A stretch of 64,000 nt of DNA from DATBJG01 sp963790545 (GTDB lineage: Bacteria; Acidobacteriota; Vicinamibacteria; Vicinamibacterales; JAMQPK01), in contig CAWBPA010000020.1 of the NCBI GenBank assembly GCA_963790545.1, positions 1-64,000 on the forward strand, given 5' to 3'. Of the stretch, positions 25,530 to 35,243 are shown in pieces. The position numbers and the translations under genes are program-made. Positions within the stretch are counted from its first letter, which is position 1. Each line of letters starts with the position of its first letter. The notes below the pieces were generated by a model. The model was not told the origin of the DNA. It searched no databases and saw nothing but the letters and a program-made list of their open reading frames with translations.

Positions 25530-25616
25530 CGGGTCAGATCTGATTTTTGCACGTTCCTCCGTTCTATCGTGCGCGATGCACGAGGTCTCGAACGTGCAAA
25601 AATCAAGATTTGACCC
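25530..25616. repeat. 87-bp GGGTCA...TTTTTGCACG inverted repeat
   Basis: CGGGTCAGATCTGATTTTTGCACGTTC-type left arm (25530-25556) and its inverted partner GAACGTGCAAAAATCA...TTGACCCC (25590-25616) flank a 33-base centre. It sits between the convergent queC and nagA genes. The sequence style is that of mobile REP-like elements moved by Y1/RAYT transposases, but no transposase gene is present. A degenerate relative lies at 50411-50458. Confidence 0.6.
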
Positions 25617-25619
25617 CAA

Positions 25620-26827
25620 CTACCTTTGATAAACGAGCAGTCCCCCCACGTAAGTCTGGACGACGCGGAAATTGCGGTCCAGCACCGTCAGGTCGGCCAT
25701 GCCACCCTCTGCAAGGAGTCCCGTTCCTTGCAACCCCAGCTCTCGGGCTGGCGTCGTGGAGCACATCCTGACGGCCTCAGGCAGCGCCAGACCAACCACT
25801 GTGACCAGCAATGCAAACGCGCGATCCATCGTGAGGATGCTGCCAGCCAGCGTGCCATCGTCGATATGCGGCCGCTTCCCCGACGGTGATGAGCTGATCG
25901 CCGAGCCTGGCGCGTGTGCCCATCGGCAGGCCGGCACGCCCCGTGGCGTCCGTGATTGCGACGACCCGCTCCAGACTCTTTGACGCGATCGCAACCTGCA
26001 AGATGGCTGGGTGAACGTGGAACCCATCGCAGATCAGCTCGGCCGCGACCTCGTCACTGACGAGAGCGGCCCCCGCGAGACCTGGGTCACGATGCCCCAG
26101 CGGAGGCATCCGGTTGAAGAGGTGTGTGGCCGCCCGAGCGCCGCGGGCGATCGCCGCCTTGGCCTGATCGAAGGTGGCAGCAGAATGTCCTAACGAGACT
26201 CGATACCCGGCGGCCACGAAGCGGTCGATCAATTCGAGAGCCCCGTCCAGTTCGGGCGCCAGCGTAATGGTGCCGATGTCCGCGCCGCCTCGGTCGATTT
26301 CAACGAGCAAATCTTCCGCGTCAAAATCGGCCTCGGCGCGCCGCTTTGCCGGAGGAGCCGAAACCTGACCGGGAAGTGGCGGCCGCTTCAGACACGCAGC
26401 TGGCTCGGCGCCCCTGTAGTCCGGATTGATGAAATTGCTTTCTAGATGTGCCGGTAGAATCCGTGCTCCGTGGACGCGATCGTCGCCGCGAAGTCTTCGC
26501 AGCTGGTTGAGAAATCTGGCGAGGACCGGCGGCGGGCAGGCCACCGTGGTGGGACAGAACCCCGTCACACCGTATGCCGGCAGGCGCGAAGCCATGGCTC
26601 GCAGGCCGGTGCCGCCGTCCAGCGTATCGAACCCCTGCACACCGTGGACGTGCATGTCGATGAAGCCCGGCACGACGTAATGCTTGCTCAGATCGACATG
26701 AACCACGCCGGGAGAGGCCGGCCGGGCATTGGGCGCGATATCACAATGCGTTCGCCGTCGACAACGAGCGTACCGGGCTGAGGATTCGGTTCGCCAGGAC
26801 CACATGGGCCCCGGAGAGCACCATCAT
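25620..26827 (-). CDS. nagA: N-acetylglucosamine-6-phosphate deacetylase NagA (frameshifted)
   Basis: An amidohydrolase-superfamily enzyme of about 400 residues. Metal-binding PGFIDMHVHGVQGFD, GARILPAHLESNFINPDYRGA (with the Glu ligand of the family), RVSLGHSAATFDQ, GARAATHLFNRMPPL, ICDGFHVHPAI and VAITDATGRAGL are present. It deacetylates GlcNAc-6-P during amino-sugar or cell-wall recycling. Frames change near 26765, 26750 (each one G short) and 25890. The start MMVLSGAHVV at 26827/26824 overlaps the end of the ROK kinase gene. Together these two make a GlcNAc phosphorylation and deacetylation pair. nagB is not seen. Confidence 0.85.
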
Positions 26828-27720
26828 GACAGACTGGTCAGCGCGACGTGCGGCGCCGATGGCCGGCGCGTCGGTACCCAGCGCGGCCAGCTCGATTTTC
26901 ACACTGCGATACATGGCGGGCGCCATCGACGAGCACATTCGTGCCTGAGTGGCTCGAGAAGCAGATCGCCAGCGGATTGGACCATTCCACCCAGCACGAT
27001 GATTTCAGGATCGACGGTCGTCGCCAGATTGGCCACCGCCATCCCGATATATTTCACCGTGTCGCGAACGACTGAAATTGCCACACCGTCACCCTCTCGA
27101 GCGCCATCAAGAACATGAGTCAGCGTGATGGCAGACAGGTCGCCGTCAGCCATATCAAGCACCCGCGATTGATCGCCCGCCTGATACGCCACACAAGACG
27201 TCGCACGATCCCGGTGGCCCCGACTTCGGCATCGAGACATCCGAGTTTGCGATAGTCTTCCCGTTCGACAGGATTCAGCGCGAGCCAGGCCGCCGAACCG
27301 GCCAGTCCATGCGATCCGGTCCACAGTCGGCCGTCCAGAATGATTCCAGCCGATGCCCGCTCCCCCACTGCGAACGCCAGGATGTTTCGTGCGCCACGCG
27401 CCACGCCGCACCAGGCCTCGGCAATCGCAAAGGCAGCACCCCATCCGACGAGCTCGGATGGAACCTGTCTGTCCCACGTCGTCGAGAGCGTTTTGATGGC
27501 CGACTGCACGCAGCCCGCAAGAGGTTCAATCGCGGCAACGCCAATCGAGCGGGCCGCGCCGGGCCTGCGTCGCGCAATGCCGAGGTGGCGGAGGCGGCGA
27601 GCCGGCCGCTTCAGAGGAAGCACCTTCGGCGCGGCCCGCTACTCTCCCGTCGGCATCGACGACGATGGCGCGCGCGGTCAGATCGGAAAGCTCGAGACCT
27701 AGAATGTCCGGTGTGCCCAT
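26825..27720 (-). CDS. ROK-family sugar kinase, probably GlcNAc/glucose (multiply frameshifted)
   Basis: About 298 residues. The N-terminal ATP-binding strand DILGLELSDLTARAIVVDADG, ARNILAFAVGERASAGIILDG, LWTGSHGLAGSAAWLAL and VANLATTVDPEIIVLGGMVQ are characteristic of ROK kinases. The expected CxCGxxGCxE zinc site is not clear: the matching segment contains GCLDAEVGATG, so the zinc site may be absent. Breaks near 27615, 27190 and 26925 were bridged. The start ATG at 27720 lies 17 bases after the PIN-like gene. The 3' end meets nagA at ATGATG, and an in-frame run-on into nagA is probably due to an indel. The coupling to nagA argues for N-acetylglucosamine as substrate. Confidence 0.75.
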
Positions 27721-27737
27721 GACGGGTGGCGCTGATT

Positions 27738-28135
27738 CTAGGACCGCGCGGCCCACGCCGTCCAGTCAGCGTGTGCGTGCAACTTCCGACCTTCGAGCGG
27801 AAGACCAGTACCATTGGTGTGATTGGCGCCGGTGGCGGTCCCGTGCGCAAACAGCGCCCGGTCTATCCGCCCGCAACAGTCGGGCCAAACCACGTTCGTG
27901 GGGCGCGCTGATGACGATGACCCCGGAACCTTCGGAGAGTGGGAACCGGCAATCGTCGAGATAGTCGCGGTCGAGTGTCACGAGCGTGCGCCGAAGCTGC
28001 CGTGCGAGACGATAGTGCTCCCGGTCCCGTGCCCGGCGGAGCTCATCGTGCTCGAGGACGAAAAGGACATCCCACTCGAGCTGGACGCGCATGAAGTCGA
28101 CCAGTCCGGCAGGCGCATTTGCATCCGCATACACG
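27738..28135 (-). CDS. PIN-like (DUF5615/Mut7-C type) protein
   Basis: A domain of about 132 residues: VYADANAPAGLVDFM with an early acidic pair, then FVLEHDELRRARDREHYRLA, TLVTLDRDYLDD and SGVIVISAPHERGLARLL. The D-x-N and LDRDxxDD pattern is that of DUF5615, a PIN-related putative nuclease often paired with a small antitoxin. No antitoxin-like gene is next to it. A GTG at 28135 is used as start because it gives the normal family length. However, the frame is open upstream into the deoxyhypusine-synthase-like gene without a stop. The frame shifts near 27855, and the repaired tail ends at 27738. Whether it is separate or a C-terminal domain is unsettled. Confidence 0.6.
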
Positions 28136-28189
28136 CGAGGCTTCGACGACAGTCGCTCGGCGTGTGGGCCGAGTTCGGATGATAGGGTC

Positions 28190-29355
28190 CCCACTTCAGC
28201 CTTGAGCCTTGAGACTCGTGAGCCCTGTTTCTCCTTCGACGCTTGCTTGGCCCTGAGCGTCAAGTCGGCAAGCAGTTCGTCACGACGGTGCACGAGCTCC
28301 CGGCGCGTGCGGCGACCATTCGGCTGACCCACGGCATATTCGCAGAACAACGGAAAGGCAATGGTCGAGTCGCAGTAGGCCATAACCGTATCCGGGAGCA
28401 CGCCGGGATTGACCTTCCCCCCCAACTCACCGCTTCAGCAGGGGTCGCACCAGAGAGTCCGCCGGGCACCACCTGGTCGGTCGTGATCTGAATGAAATAG
28501 TCGTTGCCCCCTTTCTCAATCCCATAACTCCCACAACGTCGCACTCCGCCCTAAGAATCAAAGTTCTTCGGGAGATCCGCCGCCGACGATCGCGCACCCG
28601 TTCTTATTTCCGGCCAGCACAATTGCGCACACTTCGTTGACGTCCCGATTGGGATCGATCATCAAGTGGCTGTCGTTTCAGCAATTCATGCGAGGCGAGG
28701 TTCATGCCAATCGAACTGTCACCCGGTGACAACGTGTAGATCGGTACAGCCTGCCAGAGCGGCGCGTGCGACCACCGAGTGCTCCTCACATCCCGGATAG
28801 CGGTCCATGAGATCTCGACCCAGGCGATAGTGCAGCTCCGCAGTCGAGAGTGGGCGATTAAGATCCCAATAACACGCGGAAGTCGCGAATGTACGCATCG
28901 GTCTCGAGGAGAACCTGTGCAGGAAACAGCACGTCATAGATGCGGATGACCCCCTGCGCATAGAGGTCACGGTCGTCCACGAATGGCGACCCCCGGTGCA
29001 GCTTGAAATTCAGGGCATAGTGCAGGTCGTGATAAAGATAGTCGACTGTGCTGATGACGAAATCCACCAGGCCACGGTCCATCATTTCTATGACACAGCC
29101 GCCAATCCCGGCGGGCGTCATGGCCCCCGCCAGCGTCAGGCCAATCGTGGTATCGCTGGCAGGATCCAGCATTTTGTCCGAGAAAATCCGACACGCTTCG
29201 GATAGCCGGGCGGCATTGAAGGCCTGAAACCCCTCGTCAATCAGGTGCCGGATTTCGGCACTGCCTCGGGGCCGATAGAAGCCGATAGGCTTTCCGGAAA
29301 GATAGTCTTGCTGGGTTCGGCCCGCGGCACCGGGCTGACAATGGGGGCACGGCAC
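28190..29355 (-). CDS. Deoxyhypusine-synthase-family protein (multiply frameshifted)
   Basis: About 370 residues of a DHS-fold, NAD-dependent enzyme. Seen in order: YLSGKPIGFYRPRG, GFQAFNAARLSEACRIF, TTIGLTLAGAMTPAGIGG, GLVDFVISTVDYLYHDLHY, SPGDSSIGMNLAS, YFIQITTDQVVPGGLSGA, EAVSWG(G)KVNPGVLPD and VMAYCDSTIAFPLFCEYA. The Lys after EAVSWG is the catalytic lysine of the family. At least five breaks were bridged. One is a run of seven C (28417-28423), where five would give the family SWGK. Bacterial members mostly act as homospermidine synthases or have unknown polyamine roles. The start GTG at 29355 is uncertain. The C-terminus runs into the PIN-like domain through a micro-repeat at 28190-28222. 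Confidence 0.78.
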
Positions 29356-29461
29356 GGCCTCCGGGCCCTAGCTTAGCATCTGCGCTTGCCCGCTTGACAG
29401 CGTTGAAGGACGTTCGCGCAAGGTAAGCGACCGATATGGATTGCGATGAGCCACAGCGATC

Positions 29462-29861
29462 ATGAGCAACTGGATGATTGTCGCACGCAGCGGGTGAGTT
29501 GCGGTCGTGGCAGCGCTCTTCGTGTTTTATGTCTGGTGGAGAGGCCGTCGGCGACCCGGCGACGCCGTCTTCCGTGCCAGTCGCCTGAGCTCCGGCAACC
29601 ATGTGTTCCCGACGCAGGTTCTGATCACGCCTTCCAGCGTTGTGCACTTCCGGCCCCAGTGGATTGGGAAGCTCGGAACATTCCATTCACATCGCACACA
29701 TTGCCTCGGTCCGCATCGACACGAACCTCTTGTTCTCCAACGTGTACATCGAAACGACAGGCGGCACGAGCGCCGTGAGTTGCTCGGGACATCACAAGGG
29801 AGACGCAGTCCGGATGAAGCAACTCATCGAGCAGTATCAAACTGACTACTACAAAAAATAG
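29462..29861 (+). CDS. Small membrane protein with PH-like domain (frameshifted)
   Basis: About 130 residues. One N-terminal helix (VVAALFVFYVWW) is followed by a basic stop-transfer RGRRR. A beta-rich domain then runs VFPTQVLITPSSVVHF, HIAHIASVRIDTNLLFSNVYIETTGG and ends with the amphipathic GDAVRMKQLIEQYQTDYYKK. This pattern is that of short bacterial PH (bPH) proteins. The frame changes near 29680, and a further change near 29495 is needed to use the ATG at 29462. Otherwise a GTG at 29507 starts just before the helix. Divergent from the DHS-like gene and followed 100 bases later by a sigma-54 activator. Function unknown. Confidence 0.55.
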
Positions 29862-29960
29862 CCCCTGAGCAAGCGCCCTGTCGAACCCGTCAGCCCGGTC
29901 CGATACCTAGCACGGGGGAGTGGCGGAACCGGAAAGGAGGGCCGCCGGGCGAAACGATTT

Positions 29961-31317
29961 GTGGACGACCTGACATTTACTGCTCGCCGTGCAACGGCAA
30001 TCGCTCGAGTCGAAACCGACGTCGACATCGAGGGACGATTCCGAAACCTGGTCCAGTCGCCGCTCCGCGCCGGCCTGCTCCGCTATATCAGTTCGCGACC
30101 GGAAGAGACCTTCGACGTCGAGTCGCTGATGCAGGCGTTCGGTCGCCTGCGACTCGACGTGGAAACTCCATCAAAGAACTGTCTGATTTCGGCGTCGTCC
30201 GAATCGTTCCCGGCAATCCTCTCGAGTACCCGACCGTCCAGGCCCGACGATCCGACGCTGGTGCGGTTGCTCGACAAGTTCCTCGAGCGCCGAGCCACGA
30301 TCGGCACGAGGACCAGTCCCCGTCCGTTCAGCGCTTCCGCGAAATGATCGGCCGCGACGAGAAGATGCTGATCGTGTTCGAGTGGATTCGGACCGCGGCC
30401 AAGTCGGACATCTCAGTCCTGATTCTCGGGCCAACCGGGTCGGGCAAGGAAGTCGTCGCACGGATGATTCACGAGCTGAGCCGCCGAAGCACAGCCAAGT
30501 TCCAGGCCGTCAACTGTGCGGCGCTGCCGGATACCCTCTTTGAGTCAGAGATTTTCGGGTACGAAAAAGGCGCGTTCACCGGGGCCCACGACCGGAAACC
30601 GGGTCGCCTGGAACTGGCCAACGAGGGCACCCTCTTTCTCGACGAGATCGGGGACCTTTCCATTGTGGCCCAGGCCAAGCTGTTGCGCGTGCTCGAAGAG
30701 CGGCGCTTCGAGCGTCTCGGCGGAAACAAGTCGATTCACGTCGATTTTCGCCTGATTTCGGCCACAAATCGCCCACTGGACCTCTTCGTGCGGGATGGGC
30801 GATTCCGTGAAGATCTGTATTACCGAGTGAACGCGTTTGCCATCCGGCTGCCCTCGCTCCGCGAGCGCCAGGTGGACATTCCGGTTCTCGCAAACAGATT
30901 TCTGGCGCGGTACTGTGCAGCCAACGGCTTGCCGCTGGATGCCAAGTCGTTTGCCCGCGAAGCGCTCGACCTGCTGATTGCCTATCACTGGCCCGGCAAT
31001 ATCCGGGAGCTGGAAAGCACCGTGTCGCGCGCGGCGCTTTCGGCACCAGGGCGAAGCATCCGAGGCGCTGATATCGAGTTCCTGCACGCGTCGGAACCGC
31101 CCCCCCGGAAATGGGAGAGCGGCTGCCTTCGTTGCGAGAGGCCGAGCGTGCCCACATCGTGCGGATTCTCGACGCGGTCAATTGGAATAAGAAGAAGCGG
31201 CGGAAGATCCTGGAGATCAGCCGTGGAACGCTGTACCGCAAGATTCTCGAATTCGCCCTCGAACCGCAGCTCCGCAACCCAGGCCGAAATAGAACACGCC
31301 GGGTCAGCGTCGGCTAA
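29961..31317 (+). CDS. Sigma-54-dependent activator without receiver domain (frameshifted)
   Basis: About 450 residues. The N-terminal 100 residues contain a winged-helix-like segment (LVQSPLRAGLLRYISSRP, DVESLMQAFGRLRLDVE) instead of a response-regulator or GAF domain. The AAA+ domain has Walker A LGPTGSGKEVVA, the sigma-54 contact loop GYEKGAFTGAHD, Walker B GTLFLDEIGDL and R-finger FREDLYYRVNAF. A Fis-type helix-turn-helix (ERAHIVRILDAVNWNKK, KILEISRGTLYRKI) ends the protein. GAFTGA shows it can open sigma-54 promoters. Frame changes at about 30165, 30310 and 31105 were bridged. The start is GTG at 29961. It lies upstream of a terminator, a palindrome and a -24/-12 promoter, so the adjacent HD-GYP gene is a probable target. 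Confidence 0.86.
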
Positions 31318-31343
31318 TCTCCCTCAATTTCCGGCCAATTCAC

Positions 31344-31365
31344 GCCCGCTTTTCGCAAAGCGGGC
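31344..31365 (+). terminator. Hairpin terminator after the sigma-54 activator
   Basis: A perfect 9-bp stem GCCCGCTTT / AAAGCGGGC with loop TCGC, followed by TTGTT. It lies 26 bases after the activator stop. The T-run is weak. Confidence 0.55.
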
Positions 31366-31367
31366 TT

Positions 31368-31382
31368 GTTCCATTCTGGAAC
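31368..31382. promoter_or_regulatory. Candidate upstream activator site GTTCCA-TTC-TGGAAC
   Basis: A perfect 6-bp inverted repeat about 165 bases upstream of the -24/-12 promoter, a normal distance for enhancer sites of sigma-54 activators. A second related half (GTTGGAAC, 31450-31457) and an inverted GCCAAACG/CGTTTGGC pair (31421-31487) lie between. Confidence 0.45.
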
Positions 31383-31634
31383 GTCACGGCAGGTTTCAGG
31401 CCGCTTTGTTTCCGCCGGTTGCCAAACGAACTCGTCGAGCGATGTGCCACGTTGGAACACCCACTATGGTGCGGCGAACCGTTTGGCCGCCACTTATTGA
31501 AGTTAAGCTATTTATTTTCAGTTAGTTACCAAAGTCAGCCCGATCGGCGTAGCTCTTGCTAAATCATCGACCATGCTTAAGCACATACTGCCTGTCGCAA
31601 CCGTCGATCTGGGGAAGGCGGTCTGGGGGAGCTA
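31383..31634. other. Regulatory gap before the HD-GYP/GGDEF gene
   Basis: Together with the terminator and palindrome upstream, the non-coding stretch 31318-31634 (317 bases) holds no gene that I can support. It carries the GCCAAACG...CGTTTGGC inverted pair, a TTTTCAGTTAGTT micro-repeat (31515-31527) and the -24/-12 element described separately. Confidence 0.5.
31545..31560 (+). promoter_or_regulatory. Candidate sigma-54 (-24/-12) promoter
   Basis: CGGCGTAGCTCTTGCT contains GG (31546-31547) and GC (31558-31559) separated by exactly 10 bases, with TTGCT at -12 as in the consensus TGGCACG-N4-TTGCW. The -24 half is only partly consensus. It lies about 75 bases before the ATG of the HD-GYP/GGDEF gene. 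Confidence 0.5.
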
Positions 31635-34138
31635 ATGAAGTCGCTTCCGCGGGCGGCACGGCTCTACGTAGGAGCCGTGATTGCCGTCGGCGGCCTTCTC
31701 CTCACGGTCTACATTCCTCTCCCGCAGGACTTCACGCAGCCGATGTGGTTTGTCGGGCTGCTGCTCCTGTCCGCGGTGACATCCGCATTCAAGGTCAATC
31801 TGCCGCTGACAAACAGCGGGTCCACGATGTCGGTCTCGTATGCCGTGGACTTCCTGTCATTGCTGCTGCTTGGCCCACATCAGACGATGCTCGTGGCTGC
31901 CGCGAGCGCCTGGAGTCAATGCACGTTCCGGATGTCCGAAAGAAACCCGATCTACCGGACGCTCTTCAGCATGGCGTGCCTCACGATCACCGTTCAGGTC
32001 GCCGGGTGGGTCGTGATCGGGCTCGAAGGGTCTCCTGGCCACCTGATGACCGACGGCGTGCTCGGCCTGGCCAAGCCACTCGTCGGGGCGGCAGTGACGT
32101 ACTTCCTCGTCAACACCGCTCTGATTGCGACAGCCATCGCCCTGTCGACTCGTCAGAAGGTCGTGCAGGTGTGGAACGAGAACTTCCTCTGGAGCGCCCC
32201 CAGCTATTTCGTCGGGGCTCTCGCAGCCGGCGGCGTGGCCCTTGTCACGACCTATTCGCACTCCGCGTACTGGTTCGCACCCTTAGGTGCCGCGCCTTTA
32301 TATTTGACGTATCGCACCTACAAGATTTACCTGGGCCGCATCGAGGACGAACAGCGCCACGTCAGCAGATGTCAGACCTGCACCTGGCCACGATCGAGGC
32401 ACTGGCGCTGGCCATCGACGCCAAGGATCAGACGGCGCACACGCACATCCGGCGCGTGCAGAGCTACGCTGCAAGCCTGGCCCGTTCGGTTGGCATGACG
32501 GAGACCGAAATCCAGGGTGTCAAGACCGGCGCGTTGCTGCACGACATTGGCAAGCTGGCCGTCCCGGAGCACATTCTGTCGAAACCCGGCCCGCTCACTC
32601 AGGAAGAATTTCAGAAGATCAAGGTCCACCCGCAGGTCGGCGCGGAAATTATCGCCGCAGTGCCATTTCCGTATCCCGTGGCCCCAATCATCCTCAGCCA
32701 TCACGAACGGTGGGACGGGAAAGGCTACCCGGCTGGGCTCAAGGGCGAAGAAATCCCCCTCGGAGCCCGTATCCTGGCCGTCGTCGACTACTACGACGCG
32801 CTGACCTCCGAACGGCCGTATCACAAGGCCATGACCAGCGAGGCCGCCGTCGGACTGCTCACTCAGGAGGCAGGCAAAGCGCTGGATCCCCAATTGGTCA
32901 CCCGGTTTATCGAGATGCTGCCGACGATGCACGCGGAGGCCGAAGCGACGCCGCAGGCCGTGCGGACCCTGAGCCTGGCACCGGTCCAGGGCGACCGGGG
33001 TCGACCGGCAGCCGGCTTCTCCTCCGAGTCCAACACCAAGAGCGTGCTCGACGACATTGCGCTCGCACATCGCGAAATCTACGCACTGTACGAGATTGCA
33101 CAGGCCATGGGGACCAGCCTGGGCGTGGCCGACACGATGGCGCTGATTTCCTCCAAGCTCAGCAGTCTGGTGCCGTTCTCATGCTGTGCGCTGTTCCTGC
33201 ACAACGAAGAGACTGAGACGCTGCGGTGCCGCTTTGCTACAGGGACGGACTCCGAAATCGTTCAGAATCTGACCATGAGGAACGGGCATGGCCTCACAGG
33301 GTGGGTTGCACGAAACCGCCGACCGCTGGTCAACGCGCGCCCGAGCGCCGATCTCGAAGCGGGAGGGCTGGAATCGGCGGCCACGGCGCTGCAGTCGGCG
33401 CTGGTCTGCCCGCTCGTCATCAACGAACGTTTCATTGGCACGTTGTCGGTCTATCACATCGACGCCGGCTGCTACACCGACGACCATCGGCGTCTGCTCG
33501 ATTGCGTCTGCGAGCAAGCCGCCGCGGTCATCTACAACTCGATTGTGTTCGAGCAGACCCAGGAGGATTCACTCACCGATCCGCTGACCGGCCTGCCGAA
33601 CACCCGGTCCATGTTCATGCACCTGACGCGCGAGCTCGCACGCGCCGATCGGATGAAACAGCAAGTGTCGCTGCTCGTGATGGACCTCGACCACTTCAAG
33701 CAAATCAACGACAATCACGGTCATCACGTGGGCGACCGGGCATTGAGAGAGATTGCCGCCGTGCTGCGCGCGGCCATCCGGCCCTACGACATTTGCGTCC
33801 GTTACGCGGGCGACGAGTTCATCGTGGTCCTCTCGGGCTGCGGTGAAGAGGAAGCCGAGCAGAAGCGGCTCGAACTCCAGCACGCCATCGACGAGGTGAT
33901 ATTCGAAGTACGGCCAGGGAGCCGCCTGCCACTGGGGATCAGCATTGGCGCAGCCGTCTTCCCGCAAGACGGCGACACGTACGAGACGCTGCTGGCCACC
34001 GCCGACGGGCGGATGTACCGGGACAAAACCAAACGCAAGGGACGCCTGGTCCGACCTCCAGAGCTCGAGGATCCCCGCTCGGTGCCTGCCGAACCAACCG
34101 AAGCCGTCATCCGCCGATCGGCGGCGGGAATACTGTAG
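31635..34138 (+). CDS. Membrane HD-GYP / GAF / GGDEF cyclic-di-GMP protein (frameshifted)
   Basis: About 834 residues. Residues 1-220 are a sensor with six or so membrane helices. Residues about 250-440 form an HD-GYP phosphodiesterase: TGALLHDIGKLAVPE, the HHERWDGKGYPAGL signature and ILAVVDYYDALTSERPY. Residues about 480-640 are a GAF domain. Residues about 645-815 are a GGDEF cyclase domain with DPLTGLPNTRSMF and active-site loop YAGDEFIVVL (AGDEF, an accepted variant). Both halves look catalytically competent, so the protein could make or break cyclic-di-GMP depending on signal. The ATG at 31635 begins the first helix and has GGGAG before it. One frame change near 32365 lies between the membrane part and the HD domain. 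Confidence 0.88.
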
Positions 34139-34148
34139 TTCTGAGTTT

Positions 34149-34390
34149 TCAGTTTAGGTATGAGGTTCGATCCAGTCTGGCCTTCGACCGCCGACACCCG
34201 CAACAATCAGCGCCAGCCCTGTCGCACCCACAACGAGACCCAGCCCGTCGGTGTACCAGGTTTCCCATCGATACTCGCGCCACCACAGCCAGGTGGCCGG
34301 CGCGCACAAGAGGACGCCCAGGGCAACGGCGGTCGTGCGCCGGAGAACAGCCCGCAGTATCCACCCGCGCACGCGGCGCAGACTAGACAT
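34149..34390 (-). CDS. Small two-helix membrane protein
   Basis: Seventy-eight residues, not recognised. A basic N-terminus (SSLRRVRGWILRAVLRR) is followed by two hydrophobic segments (AVALGVLLCAPATWLWW and LGLVVGATGLALIVAGVGG) joined by REYRWETWYTDG. The layout is that of a small inner-membrane protein with both ends in the cytoplasm. It is on the opposite strand to the HD-GYP gene, its 3' end 11 bases from that gene's stop. A TTCTCGGGTTCCAAGGTTCTA micro-repeat lies before its start. Coding status is plausible but unproven. Confidence 0.45.
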
Positions 34391-34392
34391 AG

Positions 34393-34440
34393 CGAAGGTT
34401 CTCGGGTTCCAAGGTTCTACCTTAGAACCTTAGAACTATC
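34393..34440. repeat. GGTTCTAGG-type micro-repeat
   Basis: GGTTCTCGGGTTCCAAGGTTCTA followed by the inverted CTTAGAACCTTAGAAC. The unit is the same as the long inverted repeat at 61078-61172 and the AGAACCCCAGAACCC string at 24322-24340. Confidence 0.6.
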
Positions 34441-35140
34441 GTGAGCGCTTTTTGCCGGGTCGGGCCGTGCGCGTTCCGTGCGGGTGAGCAGGTCGGTGAG
34501 GTGGCGATGAAGGCCGATTGCCGCCACGTCCACCTTGCATACCGGATCGGCCGGCGTGCCGGGAACCATCACCGGAATGCGCCCCTGGTCCGGCGGGCCG
34601 ATGGCGATGGGAGGCACTCGCTCTGAATCTCCCGGATCGACCGCCGTTCTGGCGAATGGTGAACTCGGGAATCTGTCTGGCCGGCGGCGGCGTGCCCTCG
34701 GTTCGTGGCAACGTGGCGCGAATGAGCGGACGATGAACAGGACCTTCCTCTTCGCCTTCGCCGGGCTCCGTCTGTGCGGTGCCGTCGGACTCCACCATCG
34801 ATGAAGACTGCTCCGGTTCTTCAGGCAACTCATTCGCGAGCAGTCGTCCCGTCGCCGGCACCGGCAGGCTCGTCGACAGGAACGGTCGGCGACGGCGAAG
34901 CCGTGCCTTTCGTGGCGTTGGTCAGCACCTGATCGTGTAGAGGGCCGACGAAGCCGTTTTCTTTTTGCGCTGTGCGGGAACTTTCCCGCCCTTGTATTCG
35001 TGTTCCGCATCGCACGTCGTACAACGAGTCTGCTTCACATCATTACCCACCATCGCGACGATGGCATGGTTGGTTACGCGACGTTCGCGAGGACAGTAAT
35101 CGTCGAGAACGTCACCAAGCCGAAGCTGGCGCTGCTGCAT
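34441..35140 (-). CDS. Conserved hypothetical protein with CxxC motif and disordered tail (frameshifted)
   Basis: About 230 residues, assembled across at least three frame changes. The first 50 residues are the best conserved part: MQQRQLRLGDVLDDYCPRER, NHAIVAMVGNDVKQTRCTTC, DAEHEYKGGKVP. Three cysteines (one in DYCP, two in CTTC) suggest a small zinc-ribbon. The rest is a low-complexity Pro/Glu/Thr tail with a basic C-terminus. I do not recognise a family, but the ribbon at the start followed by KKK suggests nucleic-acid or protein binding. It lies between the small membrane protein and argH on the minus strand, separated from argH by about 100 bases without clear signals. Confidence 0.5.
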
Positions 35141-35243
35141 CAAATCCCTCGAAAGACTCTGGCTGGAGAAAAAGGCGCGAGGTCTCAAAGTCTAGCAGAG
35201 CCGCTCGCGTTGAGGCAACTGCCAGTCGAAAATCCGCCGATAT

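Noticed and set aside
27690..28250. Toxin-antitoxin pair around the PIN-like protein
   Set aside because: No small antitoxin-like gene (for example DUF433) lies next to it.
29889..29955. Possible structured leader (GCCCGG...CCGGGC) before the sigma-54 activator gene
   Set aside because: Only the outer six base pairs are convincing; the inner part does not fold cleanly by eye and matches no known riboswitch motif.
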